Below, in pieces: positions 14,431-21,543 of a DNA stretch of 21,543 nt; position 1 is the stretch's first letter; every line of letters starts with the position of its first letter. A model generated the notes under the pieces. The model saw only the letters and a list, made by a program, of their open reading frames with translations. It was not told the origin of the DNA and searched no databases. This DNA comes from Lysobacterales bacterium. GTDB taxonomy: Bacteria > Pseudomonadota > Gammaproteobacteria > Xanthomonadales > SZUA-5. The DNA lies in assembly GCA_024710675.1 (NCBI GenBank), contig JANJUH010000047.1, forward strand, positions 1 to 21,543, in the 5' to 3' direction. Made by a program: the position numbers and the translations under genes.

Positions 14431-15786
14431 TCACACCACGCCCTGGGCGATCATCGCATCGGCCACCTTGACGAAGCCGGCGATGTTGGCACCCTTGACG
14501 TAATCGACGTGCGAGCCGTCCTCGGAGCTGCCGTACTTGACGCAGCGCTCGTGGATGCCGTGCATGATGTCGCGCAGCAGGCGCTGGAGTTCGTCTTCCT
14601 TCCAGGTGATGCGCGCCGAGTTCTGGCTCATCTCGAGGCCGGAGACGCCGACACCGCCAGCATTCGCCGCCTTGCCGGGCGCGAACAGGATCTTCGCCGC
14701 CTGGAACATGTGGACGGCTTCGAGGTCGGACGGCATGTTGGCCCCTTCGGAGACGGCGATCACGCCATTGGCAAGCATGGTGCGGGCATCGTCTCCGCTG
14801 ATCTCGTTCTGGGTCGCGCACGGCACCGCCAGTTCACCCGGCACGATCCACGGCCGCTGGCCAGCGTGGTACTCGCCACCGAACTTGGCCACGTATTCCT
14901 CGATGCGGCCGCGGCGCTTGTTCTTGAGGTCCTTGATCCAGGCCAGCTTCTCGTGCGTGAAGCCATCCTTGTCGTAGATGAAGCCATCGGAATCTGACAG
15001 CGTGACCGGCTTGCCACCCATGTGCAGGATCTTCTCGACCGCGTGCTGGGCGACGTTGCCGGAGCCGGACACGAGGCAGACTCGCCCTTCGATGACCTTG
15101 CCCTGGCGCTTGAGCATGTCCTCGAGGAAGTACACCGCGCCGTAGCCGGTGGCCTCGGTGCGGATCGGGCTGCCGCCGTATTCCATGCCCTTGCCGGTCA
15201 GCACGCCGACGTAGCGGTTGGTGATGCGCTTGAACTGCCCGAACATGTAGCCGATCTCGCGGCCACCAACGCCGATATCGCCCGCCGGCACATCGGTGTC
15301 CTCGCCCACATGGCGGTACAGCTCGGTCATGAAGGCCTGGCAGAAGCGCATGATCTCGGCTTCGGACTTGCCCTTCGGATTGAAGTTCGAACCACCCTTG
15401 CCGCCGCCCATCGGCAGCCCGGTCAGCGCGTTCTTGAAGGTCTGCTCGAAGGCGAGGAACTTCAGCACACTCTGGTTGACCGAAGGATGGAAGCGGATGC
15501 CGCCCTTGTACGGGCCGATCGCGTTGTTGTTCTGGATGCGATAGCCACGGTTGACGCGGATGTGGCCGGCGTCGTCCTGCCAGCAGACGCGGAAGGAAAT
15601 CACCCGGTCCGGCTCGGCCATGCGCTCGAGAATCTGGTAATCGTTGTACTTCGGGTTGGCCTTGACGAAATCGAGGACGCTCTCTGCGACCTCGCGCACC
15701 GCCTGGATGAACTCAGGCTGCCCCGGATTGCGCTTTTCCACGCCCTCGACGAACTGTTCGAGGGTAGGTACTTCCTCGCGTGCCAT
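14431..15786 (-). CDS. gdhA: NADP-type glutamate dehydrogenase GdhA
   Basis: A 451-residue enzyme that makes glutamate from 2-oxoglutarate and ammonium, or the reverse, in the cytoplasm. It is full length for the hexameric bacterial type. Visible are PYKGGIRFHPSVN (92-104), catalytic lysine K130 in LPMGGGKGGSNF, VPAGDIGVGGREIGYMFG with catalytic D170, and the nucleotide-binding GSGNVA (241-246). Close likeness to the NADP-dependent biosynthetic branch suggests NADPH use, though cofactor choice is not proven by these motifs. The ATG at 15786 is preceded by GGGAGAG at 15792-15798, a good ribosome site. The cyclase gene follows 64 bases downstream on the same strand and no clear terminator separates them, so some readthrough into the cyclase and STAS genes is possible. 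Confidence 0.97.
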   Translation of the reverse strand: MAREEVPTLEQFVEGVEKRNPGQPEFIQAVREVAESVLDFVKANPKYNDYQILERMAEPDRVISFRVCWQDDAGHIRVNRGYRIQNNNAIGPYKGGIRFHPSVNQSVLKFLAFEQTFKNALTGLPMGGGKGGSNFNPKGKSEAEIMRFCQAFMTELYRHVGEDTDVPAGDIGVGGREIGYMFGQFKRITNRYVGVLTGKGMEYGGSPIRTEATGYGAVYFLEDMLKRQGKVIEGRVCLVSGSGNVAQHAVEKILHMGGKPVTLSDSDGFIYDKDGFTHEKLAWIKDLKNKRRGRIEEYVAKFGGEYHAGQRPWIVPGELAVPCATQNEISGDDARTMLANGVIAVSEGANMPSDLEAVHMFQAAKILFAPGKAANAGGVGVSGLEMSQNSARITWKEDELQRLLRDIMHGIHERCVKYGSSEDGSHVDYVKGANIAGFVKVADAMIAQGVV

Positions 15787-15837
15787 AGGTGCTCTCCCAT
15801 CGGGCCGACATGGCCCTTGATCCGTGTCCGGAGACGG

Positions 15838-15865
15838 AAGATACGCTCATTTTCATTCGCGTCGA
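15838..15865 (-). promoter_or_regulatory. Possible sigma-70 promoter for gdhA
   Basis: On the minus strand, TCGACG (15860-15865) and TATCTT (15838-15843) are separated by 16 bases and lie about 50 bases before the gdhA start. Each matches four of six consensus positions. The spacer is locally AT-richer than its surroundings. This is a weak, by-eye call. Confidence 0.3.
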
Positions 15866-15899
15866 CGATCGGGCGTGCCCCGATGCGCGAGGAATTTGC

Positions 15900-16514
15900 T
15901 CAGCGACGCCGGATCCGGTAAACCGTGGCCGGCGGCAGGTTGCGCAGTGTGTAACCCACCCGCTCCGCGACCAGGTCCATCGCCTCCATCAGGGCCTGCG
16001 GGACCGGGCACGTGGGCCCATAGGTGTATTGCACCAGCACGCCATCGGCCGGCAGGCAGGAGAAGGCCGCCTCGAGGATGTCCCGGGCGATTCCTGGCGG
16101 CATGGCGAGGAAACCCAGTGAACTGACCACCGCATCGCAACGCCCATCGGCGAAGGCAGGCACCGATCGCAGCAATTCGGGCAGGCGCCGGGCGTCACCA
16201 CACAGCGCGGGCGAATCCGGGAAACTGGCAACAAGGCCGGCGTGTAACTCGGGGGACAACTCGAGGACCAGCAGGTGCTCGGGCCGGATGCCGCGCTCCA
16301 ACAACCCGCGTGTGATTGCGCCGGTCCCGGCACCCAGTTCGACGACCCGTTGCACGCCCGGCGGCATGGCCGAGGCCATCTCGCGCGCCAGGTGCACACT
16401 GCTCGGGACCACCGATGCGGTGCGCAGGGGCGAGCGCAGCCATTGCCGGAAGAAACTCCAGTGACGTTCGGCGCGACCGCGCAACTCCGAAAAGGCTTCG
16501 ATGGACTGGGACAT
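15900..16514 (-). CDS. PmtA-like SAM-dependent methyltransferase
   Basis: A 204-residue class I methyltransferase resembling the Rhodobacter-type phosphatidylethanolamine N-methyltransferase. The N-terminal amphipathic stretch FFRQWLRSPLRTASVVPSS (21-39) is typical of that group and probably touches the membrane. Motif I is VVELGAGTGAITRGLL (57-72), with acidic E85 in the next strand (LLVLELSPEL), GDARRL (106-111), SSLGFLAMP (131-139) and the late strand VQYTYGP (161-167). Phospholipid methylation is the leading guess, but rRNA-dimethylase-like and other lipid-modifying enzymes share these motifs. It is transcribed alone: 113 bases separate it from gdhA downstream, and a repeat-bearing gap lies upstream. 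The ATG at 16514 fits the family start; its ribosome site is weak. Confidence 0.75.
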   Translation of the reverse strand: MSQSIEAFSELRGRAERHWSFFRQWLRSPLRTASVVPSSVHLAREMASAMPPGVQRVVELGAGTGAITRGLLERGIRPEHLLVLELSPELHAGLVASFPDSPALCGDARRLPELLRSVPAFADGRCDAVVSSLGFLAMPPGIARDILEAAFSCLPADGVLVQYTYGPTCPVPQALMEAMDLVAERVGYTLRNLPPATVYRIRRR

Positions 16515-16610
16515 GGCAGCGCGATGGCGAGGCTGTCATCAGCCTAACAGCCCGCCGCGGGTGTCGCCAGCGGCGGGAGGATGGTGAGTAGCGCGTTGTG
16601 AGTGGCAAGA

Positions 16611-16634
16611 GCGTCGGCATGAATGCCGACCCAC
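16611..16634 (-). repeat. REP-like palindrome, copy C
   Basis: On the minus strand this 24-base element is identical to copy B at 1801-1824: a GTGG foot, perfect 8-base arms and a TC centre (plus-strand arms 16613-16620 and 16623-16630). It lies about 100 bases past the ppiC stop, in the gap before the PmtA-like gene, and is single rather than paired. Flanking bases also resemble those of copy B. Confidence 0.8.
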
Positions 16635-16714
16635 GGGAGCCGGGCACATTCACCCCAGCCCCCAGCCCAGCTCTTCTACGCGTCCTTGGCGTCCTTTGCG
16701 GACCAATGCTCTTT

Positions 16715-16732
16715 CCGAGTCCCGAGTCCCGC
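16715..16732 (-). repeat. Tandem GGGACTC module, copy 2
   Basis: This is the exact reverse complement of the 18 bases at 1706-1723, with two GGGACTC units. It lies 5 bases after the ppiC stop (minus strand), just as copy 1 lies 5 bases after the potI stop. Next to it, CGTCCTTGGCGTCC (16681-16694) and a following CTTTGCGGACC form another short repetitive-looking stretch. Confidence 0.75.
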
Positions 16733-16737
16733 AATCC

Positions 16738-17544
16738 TCAGAACTCCACCTTCGCCTGCTCCCTGATCGCCTTGGCGGCTTCGAGGGCGCGGCGGCTCTT
16801 CATGGTGTCGAGGATGCCCTGGCGGAGCTGCTGGTAGGGCGGTGCGGCGAAGGGGCGGGTCTCGCGCAGCAAGGCGACGTGGTAGCCGAACTCGGTCTGC
16901 ACCGGCGTCAATGTGTAGCCCCCCGGTGCCAGCGTTGCGAGCGCCTCGCCGAGCGCGGCGGGCACTTGCGGACGCTTGATCCAGCCGAGGTCGCGGGCAT
17001 CGCGCACTCCGGCCTGGCCGGCCTGGCTGGACAGCGCCGTGTCGAAGTCGGCGCCGGCCTGAAGCGCGGCAATGAACTGCTGGGCGCGCGCCTCTGCGTC
17101 GAAGAGCACATGCGAGACGCGCCACTCCTGGCCGCCGATGGTGTCGACCTGGCGCTGGTACTCGGCCCGCAGTTCCTCCTCGGTGGGCTCCGGAGCCTTT
17201 CGCTCCATCAGGATGCCGCCAAGGCGGTTCAGGCGCTCGAGTTCGAGGTCGGCGAGCACTGCAGGGTCCGCGAGCAGGCCATCGCGACGCGCCTGCATGC
17301 CGACGGCCAGCAATTCGCCAACCTGCTCGTTGACCTGGGTGCGCTGGCCGGGGTCGCACAGATCCCAGCCTCGCTTGCGAGCATAGGCCTCCAGCAGCGC
17401 TTCGGGGATCGCCTCCCCGTCGACCTTCAGGCTGCTCACCGGACCATCGAGCTGCACCAGGCGCGTGTCGGACTGCGGCGCGTCGGCGCCACCGCAGGCA
17501 GCCAGCGACAGCGTGAGGGCGAGGCAAAGGCAGAGTTTCTTCAT
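16738..17544 (-). CDS. Parvulin-type peptidylprolyl isomerase lipoprotein
   Basis: A 268-residue predicted lipoprotein that helps fold envelope proteins. The N-terminus is a lipoprotein signal with lipobox LAAC and the lipidated Cys at 17, followed by Gly-Gly. Residues 40-135 form a SurA/PrsA-like helical chaperone region. Residues 140-228 are the parvulin domain: EWRVSHVLF, ADFDTALSSQ, DLGWIKRPQVPAAL, and the closing TEFGYHVALL. It is the last gene of a three-gene set: its ATG overlaps the bolA stop by 4 bases (ATGA). After the stop lie the GGGACTC module and the REP-like copy C. The Gly at 18-19 gives no outer-membrane avoidance signal, so sorting to the outer membrane is likely by the usual rule. 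Confidence 0.9.
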   Translation of the reverse strand: MKKLCLCLALTLSLAACGGADAPQSDTRLVQLDGPVSSLKVDGEAIPEALLEAYARKRGWDLCDPGQRTQVNEQVGELLAVGMQARRDGLLADPAVLADLELERLNRLGGILMERKAPEPTEEELRAEYQRQVDTIGGQEWRVSHVLFDAEARAQQFIAALQAGADFDTALSSQAGQAGVRDARDLGWIKRPQVPAALGEALATLAPGGYTLTPVQTEFGYHVALLRETRPFAAPPYQQLRQGILDTMKSRRALEAAKAIREQAKVEF

Positions 17545-17813
17545 GGGATTTCCTCGGGGGCAAGCACTTCGATGGCGAGCGCGTGGATGTCGGTGTCCAT
17601 CAGGTCACCGACGGCCTCGTAGACGAGGCGATGGCAGGCCAGCGGGCGCAGGCCGGCGAAGCGCTCGGACCACAGACGGACGCGAAAGTGCCCGCGACCG
17701 TCACGGGCGCCGGCGTGACCCACGTGCAGGTGGCTCTCGTCGACGATATCCAGGCGGCTCGGCGCCAGCGCAGCATCGATGCGCTCGCGCAGGCGATCGC
17801 TGCGCACACTCAC
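17541..17813 (-). CDS. bolA: BolA family protein
   Basis: A 90-residue protein of the BolA/IbaG family, which pairs with monothiol glutaredoxins in iron-sulphur handling and affects cell shape and stress responses. Visible are DESHLHVGH (25-33), the strand GHFRVRLWSERFAG (41-54), the conserved His of HRLVYEAV (61-68) and IHALAIEVL (76-84). The GTG start overlaps the stop of the YciI gene (GTGA), and the 3' end overlaps ppiC, so the three genes are tightly coupled. The length is normal. Whether it is the BolA or the IbaG paralogue is not decided here. Confidence 0.92.
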   Translation of the reverse strand: MSVRSDRLRERIDAALAPSRLDIVDESHLHVGHAGARDGRGHFRVRLWSERFAGLRPLACHRLVYEAVGDLMDTDIHALAIEVLAPEEIP

Positions 17814-18100
17814 GGCAGCACCTGGCGGAAGGGGCGGACCTCGACCTCGGCGAACACCCCGCCGCTGACATAGGGATCGGCGGCGATCCAGGCCTCGGCC
17901 TCGGCGGCATCGGCGAAATCACCGACGATCAGGCTGCCCTGCGGACGCCCGCTGTCGCCGGGCTCATCCAGCAGAGGTCCGGCCAGCAGCAAGCGACCCG
18001 CAGCCGCCAGTGCGGCGGCACGTTGCAAATGGGCCGGGCGCAGCGCCGGCCGGCGCGCGAGACCTTCGGGTCCGTCGCGACCCAGGATCATGAACCACAT
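17810..18100 (-). CDS. yciI: YciI family protein
   Basis: A 96-residue ferredoxin-like (dimeric alpha-beta barrel) protein of the YciI family, whose role is poorly known. It starts MWFMILGRDG, then has a conserved His (H24, in LRPAHLQ), the LLLAGPLLD strand (37-45), GSLIVGDF (55-62) and the conserved Asp-Pro pair at D75-P76 followed by VSGGVF. I chose the ATG at 18100, because the longer in-frame extension upstream has no family likeness. An AGG lies 5 bases before it. The stop overlaps the bolA start. This gene begins the minus-strand set yciI-bolA-ppiC; the septation gene yciB, a common neighbour in related bacteria, is not here. Confidence 0.88.
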   Translation of the reverse strand: MWFMILGRDGPEGLARRPALRPAHLQRAAALAAAGRLLLAGPLLDEPGDSGRPQGSLIVGDFADAAEAEAWIAADPYVSGGVFAEVEVRPFRQVLP

Positions 18101-18157
18101 GGCAACCTGCCGACGCTGACCAGGGGGCGCGGATGGTACGGAATACGCCGGCTCCGG

Positions 18158-18163
18158 TACACT
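18158..18163 (+). promoter_or_regulatory. Possible minus-10 element in the divergent yciI/yciO gap
   Basis: The 143 bases between the divergent yciI and yciO starts must carry promoters for both. TACACT at 18158-18163, within CCGGTACACTCC, is a fair minus-10 match about 80 bases before the yciO ATG. No good minus-35 partner is present at the right distance, so this is a tentative call. Confidence 0.25.
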
Positions 18164-18243
18164 CCCGCCCCCGCTTTCGGCGCCAACGGCTGCCGCGGCC
18201 GCGGGCCCGCACGCCTCCAGCCCCCACATGGCCCACGCCAACC

Positions 18244-18861
18244 ATGGCCCGTCGCCTCCACATCTACCCGGACAACCCCCACAAGCGCCTGATTGACCAG
18301 GCCGCGCAGTCCCTGCGCGAGGGTGGGCTGTGGCTGGTTCCGGGCGATTCCGGCTATGCCTTCGTGTTCACACTCGATGCCCGCGAGGCCGCAGAACGCG
18401 TCACCCGCATTCGCGCCCTCGGCCCGCGCCACGATTTCTCGTTGCTGTGCGCCGACATCCGCCAGGTCGGCCAGTACACCCGCCTGGACGACGCCGCCTT
18501 CCGCTTCGTGCGCACCCATGGCAGCGGTGACTACACCTACGTGCTGCCGGCCAGCGCGCTGGTCCCCAAACGCATCGCCACCGAGAAGCGCCGCTCGATC
18601 GGCGTGCGCATGCCGCGGCACCCGGTCAGCCGCATGCTGCTGGAGGCGGTCGGCGAACCGCTGCTGAGCTCGAGTGCGAAGCTGCCGGGGCACGAGGAGC
18701 ACAGCCTCGACAACGAGGAATTGTGGGAGTTGCTGGAAAACCGGATCGACGGCTTCCTCGATGCCGACGCCTGCCCGGAAGACCCGAGCACCGTGGTCTC
18801 CCTGCTCGAAGTGCCCTACGAAGTCATTCGTGCCGGGCGCGGCGAGGTGGACTGGACATGA
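18244..18861 (+). CDS. yciO: YciO/YrdC/Sua5 family protein
   Basis: A 205-residue protein of the threonylcarbamoyl-AMP synthase superfamily, closest in form to E. coli YciO rather than TsaC. It starts ARRLHIYPDNPHKRLIDQA, has PGDSGYAF (where TsaC has PTDTVYG), ALGPRHDFSLLC, GDYTYVLPAS, KRRSIGVRMPRHP and GEPLLSSSAKLPG, and ends VIRAGRGEVDW. TsaC makes the precursor for the t6A tRNA modification; YciO proteins keep the fold, but their physiological role is less certain. The ATG at 18244 was chosen because it matches the family start; the upstream extension is low-complexity. The stop overlaps the scpA start (ATGA), so it heads the yciO-scpA-scpB-rluB operon, a common arrangement in gammaproteobacteria. 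Confidence 0.93.
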   Translation: MARRLHIYPDNPHKRLIDQAAQSLREGGLWLVPGDSGYAFVFTLDAREAAERVTRIRALGPRHDFSLLCADIRQVGQYTRLDDAAFRFVRTHGSGDYTYVLPASALVPKRIATEKRRSIGVRMPRHPVSRMLLEAVGEPLLSSSAKLPGHEEHSLDNEELWELLENRIDGFLDADACPEDPSTVVSLLEVPYEVIRAGRGEVDWT

Positions 18862-19703
18862 GCACGGAAGAGGCGAGCGCCACGCTGGCCGAAGCCGCCA
18901 GTGCCCGCCAGGCCGAAATCCCCTTCGCGCGCGTCCGCGGCGAGCCCTTCCTCGAGCTGCCGCGCGACCTCTACATCCCGCCGGACGCCCTCGAGGTCAT
19001 CCTCGATGCCTTCGAGGGTCCGCTCGACCTGCTGCTGTACCTGATTCGCCGGCAGAACCTCGACATCCTCGACATCCCGATCGCCGAAATCACCCGCCAG
19101 TACATCGGCTACATCGAGATGATGCAGGAGCTGCGCCTGGAGCTCGCCGCCGAGTACCTGGTGATGGCCGCGATCCTCGCCGAAATCAAGTCGCGCCTGC
19201 TGCTGCCGCGTCCGCCGGTCAGCGAGGACCCGGAGGCCGATCCGCGCGCGGAGCTGGTGCGCCGGCTGCAGGAGTACGAGCGCTTCAAGAAGGCCGCAGA
19301 GGACCTCGACACCCTGCCCCGCCTCGACCGCGACACCGCGCTCGTCAGCGTCGAGGTCCCGGACCGCAAGGTGCGGGTGGTGCCGCCAGAGGTGCCTCTG
19401 CGCGAACTGCTCGTGGCCTTCCGCGAAGTCCTCGACCGCGCCGAGTTGTACGTGAGCCACCAGGTGCGGCGCGAGCCGCTGTCGGTGCGCCAGCGCATGA
19501 CCGATATCCTCGATGCCCTCGGTGACGGCGGCTTCCACGAATTCGGCTCGCTGTTCCGCGCCGGCGAGGGCCGGCTCGGCGTCGTCGTTGCCTTCCTGGC
19601 GATGCTGGAACTGGCCAAGGCGATGCTGGTCGAAATCGTCCAGGAACACACGCTGGGGCCGATCTACCTGCGCGCCCCGGGTGCGAAGGAGCACGCTGCG
19701 TGA
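18858..19703 (+). CDS. scpA: Segregation and condensation protein A (ScpA)
   Basis: A 281-residue kleisin that bridges the heads of SMC and works with ScpB in chromosome compaction and segregation. The family signature FEGPLDLLLYLIRRQNLDI is at 52-70, followed by LDIPIAEITRQYI and AAEYLVMAAILAEIKSRLLLP. The C-terminal winged helix (about 215-275) includes VVVAFLAMLELAK. The first 40 residues form an extra N-terminal tail. The ATG at 18858 overlaps the yciO stop and has GAGGTGG 7 bases upstream. The smc gene itself is not in the window. The 3' end overlaps scpB (GTGA). Confidence 0.96.
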   Translation: MSTEEASATLAEAASARQAEIPFARVRGEPFLELPRDLYIPPDALEVILDAFEGPLDLLLYLIRRQNLDILDIPIAEITRQYIGYIEMMQELRLELAAEYLVMAAILAEIKSRLLLPRPPVSEDPEADPRAELVRRLQEYERFKKAAEDLDTLPRLDRDTALVSVEVPDRKVRVVPPEVPLRELLVAFREVLDRAELYVSHQVRREPLSVRQRMTDILDALGDGGFHEFGSLFRAGEGRLGVVVAFLAMLELAKAMLVEIVQEHTLGPIYLRAPGAKEHAA

Positions 19704-20314
19704 ACATCGAGACCCTGAAACCCATCGTCGAGGCGGCCTTGCTCGCCTCCGGACAGGCGCTGTCGCTGGCGCAGCTCGGCGAGCTCTTCGACGACGCCGA
19801 GCGGCCCACCCAGACCGATCTCGCCAATACCATCGAGGCGCTGAAGTCCGATTGCGCCGGGCGCGGCGTGGAACTGGTCGAAGTGGCCAGCGGCTTCCGT
19901 TACCAGGTCCGCACCGAAGTCCACGCCCGCATCAGCCGGCTCTGGACCGAGCGCCAGACCCGCTACTCGCGAGCGCTGATGGAGACACTGGCGCTGATCG
20001 CCTACCGCCAGCCGATCACGCGCGGCGAAATCGAGGCAGTCCGCGGCGTCGCGGTCGGCACCCAGATCATTCGCACCCTCGAGGAACGCGAGTGGATCCG
20101 CGCCGTCGGCCACCGCGATGTGCCTGGGCGCCCGGCGCTGTATGGAACGACCCGCGCCTTCCTCGATTATTTCGGGCTGCGCAGCCTCGATGAGCTGCCG
20201 ACCCTCGCCCAGCTCAGGGACCTCGACGCGCTCGAGCCCGAACTGGCCTTTCCTGCCGATGGCGCGGCTGTTGCCGCCGCCGCAGCACCCGACGCCACGG
20301 AGACCCTGTCATGA
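19700..20314 (+). CDS. scpB: Segregation and condensation protein B (ScpB)
   Basis: A 204-residue partner of ScpA and SMC. Two winged-helix domains are visible: the first begins IETLKPIVEAALLASGQALSL, and the second contains the conserved LSRA-like run ALMETLALIAYRQPITRGEIE, then RGVAVGTQIIRTLEEREWI, GRPALYGTT and FLDYFGL. The C-terminal 25 residues are Ala-rich and variable. The GTG start overlaps the scpA stop and has a strong ribosome site AAGGAG 8 bases upstream, which supports this start. The stop overlaps the rluB start (ATGA). Confidence 0.96.
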   Translation: MNIETLKPIVEAALLASGQALSLAQLGELFDDAERPTQTDLANTIEALKSDCAGRGVELVEVASGFRYQVRTEVHARISRLWTERQTRYSRALMETLALIAYRQPITRGEIEAVRGVAVGTQIIRTLEEREWIRAVGHRDVPGRPALYGTTRAFLDYFGLRSLDELPTLAQLRDLDALEPELAFPADGAAVAAAAAPDATETLS

Positions 20315-21543
20315 AATCCCGCACCACCCTGTCGCTGAAACGCAAACCCGGGATGCTCGCCGCCGAACGCCTGCAGAAGCTGCTGGCCAAGGCCGGCCTG
20401 GGCTCGCGGCGGATGATCGAGGAGCGCGTGCTGCGTGGCGAGATCGAGATCGACGGCCGCCCGGCCTCGATCGGCGACACCCTCGAGGAAGGCCAGCGCG
20501 TACGTGTCGATGGCCGTGATTTCGTGGTTCGCGCCATCATCCACGAGGGCCCGCGCGTGCTGGTTTACAACAAGCCCGAGGGCGAGGTGACCACAGCCTC
20601 CGATCCGGAGGGGCGGCCGACCGTGTTCGATCGCCTGCCGCGCCTCAAGGGTGCGCGCTGGATTGCCGTCGGCCGGCTCGACCTCAACACCGCCGGCCTG
20701 CTGCTCTTCACCACCGATGGCGAGCTGGCCAACCGGCTGATGCATCCCAGCGGTGAAGTCGAACGCGAGTATCTCTGCCGCGTCCACGGCGAAGTGCCGG
20801 AGAGTGCGCTGCGCAGCCTGTCGCAAGGCGTCGAACTCGAGGACGGCCCGGCGCGCTTCGACGAGATCGAGGTGTTGCCCGGTGACGAGGAGGCCAGCAA
20901 CCACTGGTTCCGTGTGGTCTTGCGCGAGGGTCGCCAGCGCGAGGTGCGCCGCCTTTGGGAAGCGGTCGGCGTCGAGGTCAGCCGCCTCAAGCGGGTGCGC
21001 TACGGACCGGTGGAACTGGGCAAGGAACTCAAGCGCGGCTGGTATCGCGACATGGAGCCCGAGGAGATCGAGCGCCTGCTCGCCGCCGTCGAGCTGCCGC
21101 CGCAGGCGCGTCCGGAACTGCGGGTGATCCCGCTGCTGGCGGCGCGCAAACAGGAACGCGGCCAGCGCCGTGACCAACGTCCTGGCGGCCCCGCACGGCG
21201 CGGCCCGCCGAGCTTCCGCGACGAGCGTCGCGGCGAGGAGCGCGGCGCCTTCCGTGGTGAGCGCAGCACGGATGCGCGTCCCGGCGGTCCGCGCGGAGAG
21301 CGTCCGCAACGGGACGGTGCGCGCGGGGAACGGATCCAGGGCATGTACGAGCGCCATGAGACCGGACGTGCGGGCCCCGGCGCGACTCGTGGCCCGCGTC
21401 CGGCCGGCACCGGCCGCCCTGGTGGCCCACGGCCGGCCGGCGCAGGACGCCCGGGCGCTTCTCGCCCGGCGGGTGCCGGTGCGCGCGGCGGTGGCGGGCG
21501 GACTGCAGGCGAAGGTGCGGCGGGTGGTCGCGGCGGATACGGG
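20311..21543 (+). CDS. rluB: 23S rRNA pseudouridine synthase RluB (3' end cut off)
   Basis: The frame is open from the ATG at 20311 to the window edge (411 codons, no stop). The S4 RNA-binding domain covers about 18-75 (ERLQKLLAKAGLGSRRMIEE). The catalytic domain has VYNKPEGEVTT (85-95), the motif GRLDLNTAGLLL (121-132) with catalytic Asp D124, and EGRQREVRRLWEAVG. This matches RluB, which modifies U2605 of 23S rRNA (E. coli numbering), rather than RluE or RluF; RluF is the main alternative. From about residue 280 the protein becomes a long tail rich in Arg, Gly and Pro, with repeated RPAGAGRP-like units, as seen in RluB of related bacteria and likely RNA-binding. GGAG lies 8 bases before the ATG, which overlaps the scpB stop. 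Confidence 0.94.
   Translation, partial: MKSRTTLSLKRKPGMLAAERLQKLLAKAGLGSRRMIEERVLRGEIEIDGRPASIGDTLEEGQRVRVDGRDFVVRAIIHEGPRVLVYNKPEGEVTTASDPEGRPTVFDRLPRLKGARWIAVGRLDLNTAGLLLFTTDGELANRLMHPSGEVEREYLCRVHGEVPESALRSLSQGVELEDGPARFDEIEVLPGDEEASNHWFRVVLREGRQREVRRLWEAVGVEVSRLKRVRYGPVELGKELKRGWYRDMEPEEIERLLAAVELPPQARPELRVIPLLAARKQERGQRRDQRPGGPARRGPPSFRDERRGEERGAFRGERSTDARPGGPRGERPQRDGARGERIQGMYERHETGRAGPGATRGPRPAGTGRPGGPRPAGAGRPGASRPAGAGARGGGGRTAGEGAAGGRGGYG

Noticed and set aside
15022..15921. A 299-codon plus-strand frame opposite gdhA
   Set aside because: gdhA is certain on the other strand, and this frame has no recognisable motif.

Overview
The window is GC-rich, densely packed bacterial chromosome. 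Its gene order and protein types suggest a gammaproteobacterium near the Xanthomonadales/Lysobacterales. The pointers are a yciO-scpA-scpB-rluB block, a divergent yciI-bolA-ppiC block, a PotH/PotI-type transporter, a hexameric-type gdhA, and REP-like palindromes carrying a GTGG foot. The taxon is an inference from gene content. I saw no tRNA, rRNA, CRISPR array, insertion sequence or phage gene.

Layout. (1) 2-1701 (+): the last two genes of a polyamine-type ABC transporter, permeases PotH (5' end outside the window) and PotI. (2) 1702-2006: non-coding, with an inverted pair of REP-like palindromes and a tandem GGGACTC module. (3) 2007-13211 (+): a tightly coupled run of seven genes, joined by 4-7 base overlaps or a 2-base gap. 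They encode a fold-III PLP decarboxylase fused to a SAM methyltransferase; an ATP/ADP-carrier-like membrane protein fused to HEAT-like repeats and a cyclic-nucleotide-binding (CNB) domain; a membrane sensor with HAMP and a degenerate phosphatase-like tail; a stand-alone degenerate CNB protein; a second membrane sensor with a degenerate tail; an intact Cache-HAMP-SpoIIE/RsbU phosphatase; and a PrmC-like methyltransferase. (4) 13212-14366 (-): a STAS anti-sigma-antagonist-like protein whose stop codon abuts the end of the previous run, and a class III adenylate-cyclase-like protein. (5) 14431-16514 (-): NADP-type glutamate dehydrogenase and a PmtA-like methyltransferase. (6) 16515-16737: a second REP-like locus sharing both modules of the first, on the opposite strand. 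(7) 16738-18100 (-): yciI-bolA-ppiC with overlapping ends. (8) 18244-21543 (+): yciO-scpA-scpB-rluB, with rluB running off the right edge inside an Arg/Gly-rich tail.

How the genes may work together. The centre of the window (3950-14366) looks like a signalling module. It has a source of cyclic nucleotide (cyclase), possible receptors (CNB domains), three membrane sensors of which one keeps a metal-dependent PP2C active site, and a STAS protein that is a plausible substrate of that phosphatase. A HATPase anti-sigma kinase, the usual third partner of such a switch, is absent from the window. The linkage and domain content are visible in the sequence. The circuit, the signal and any role for the fused decarboxylase-methyltransferase are inference.
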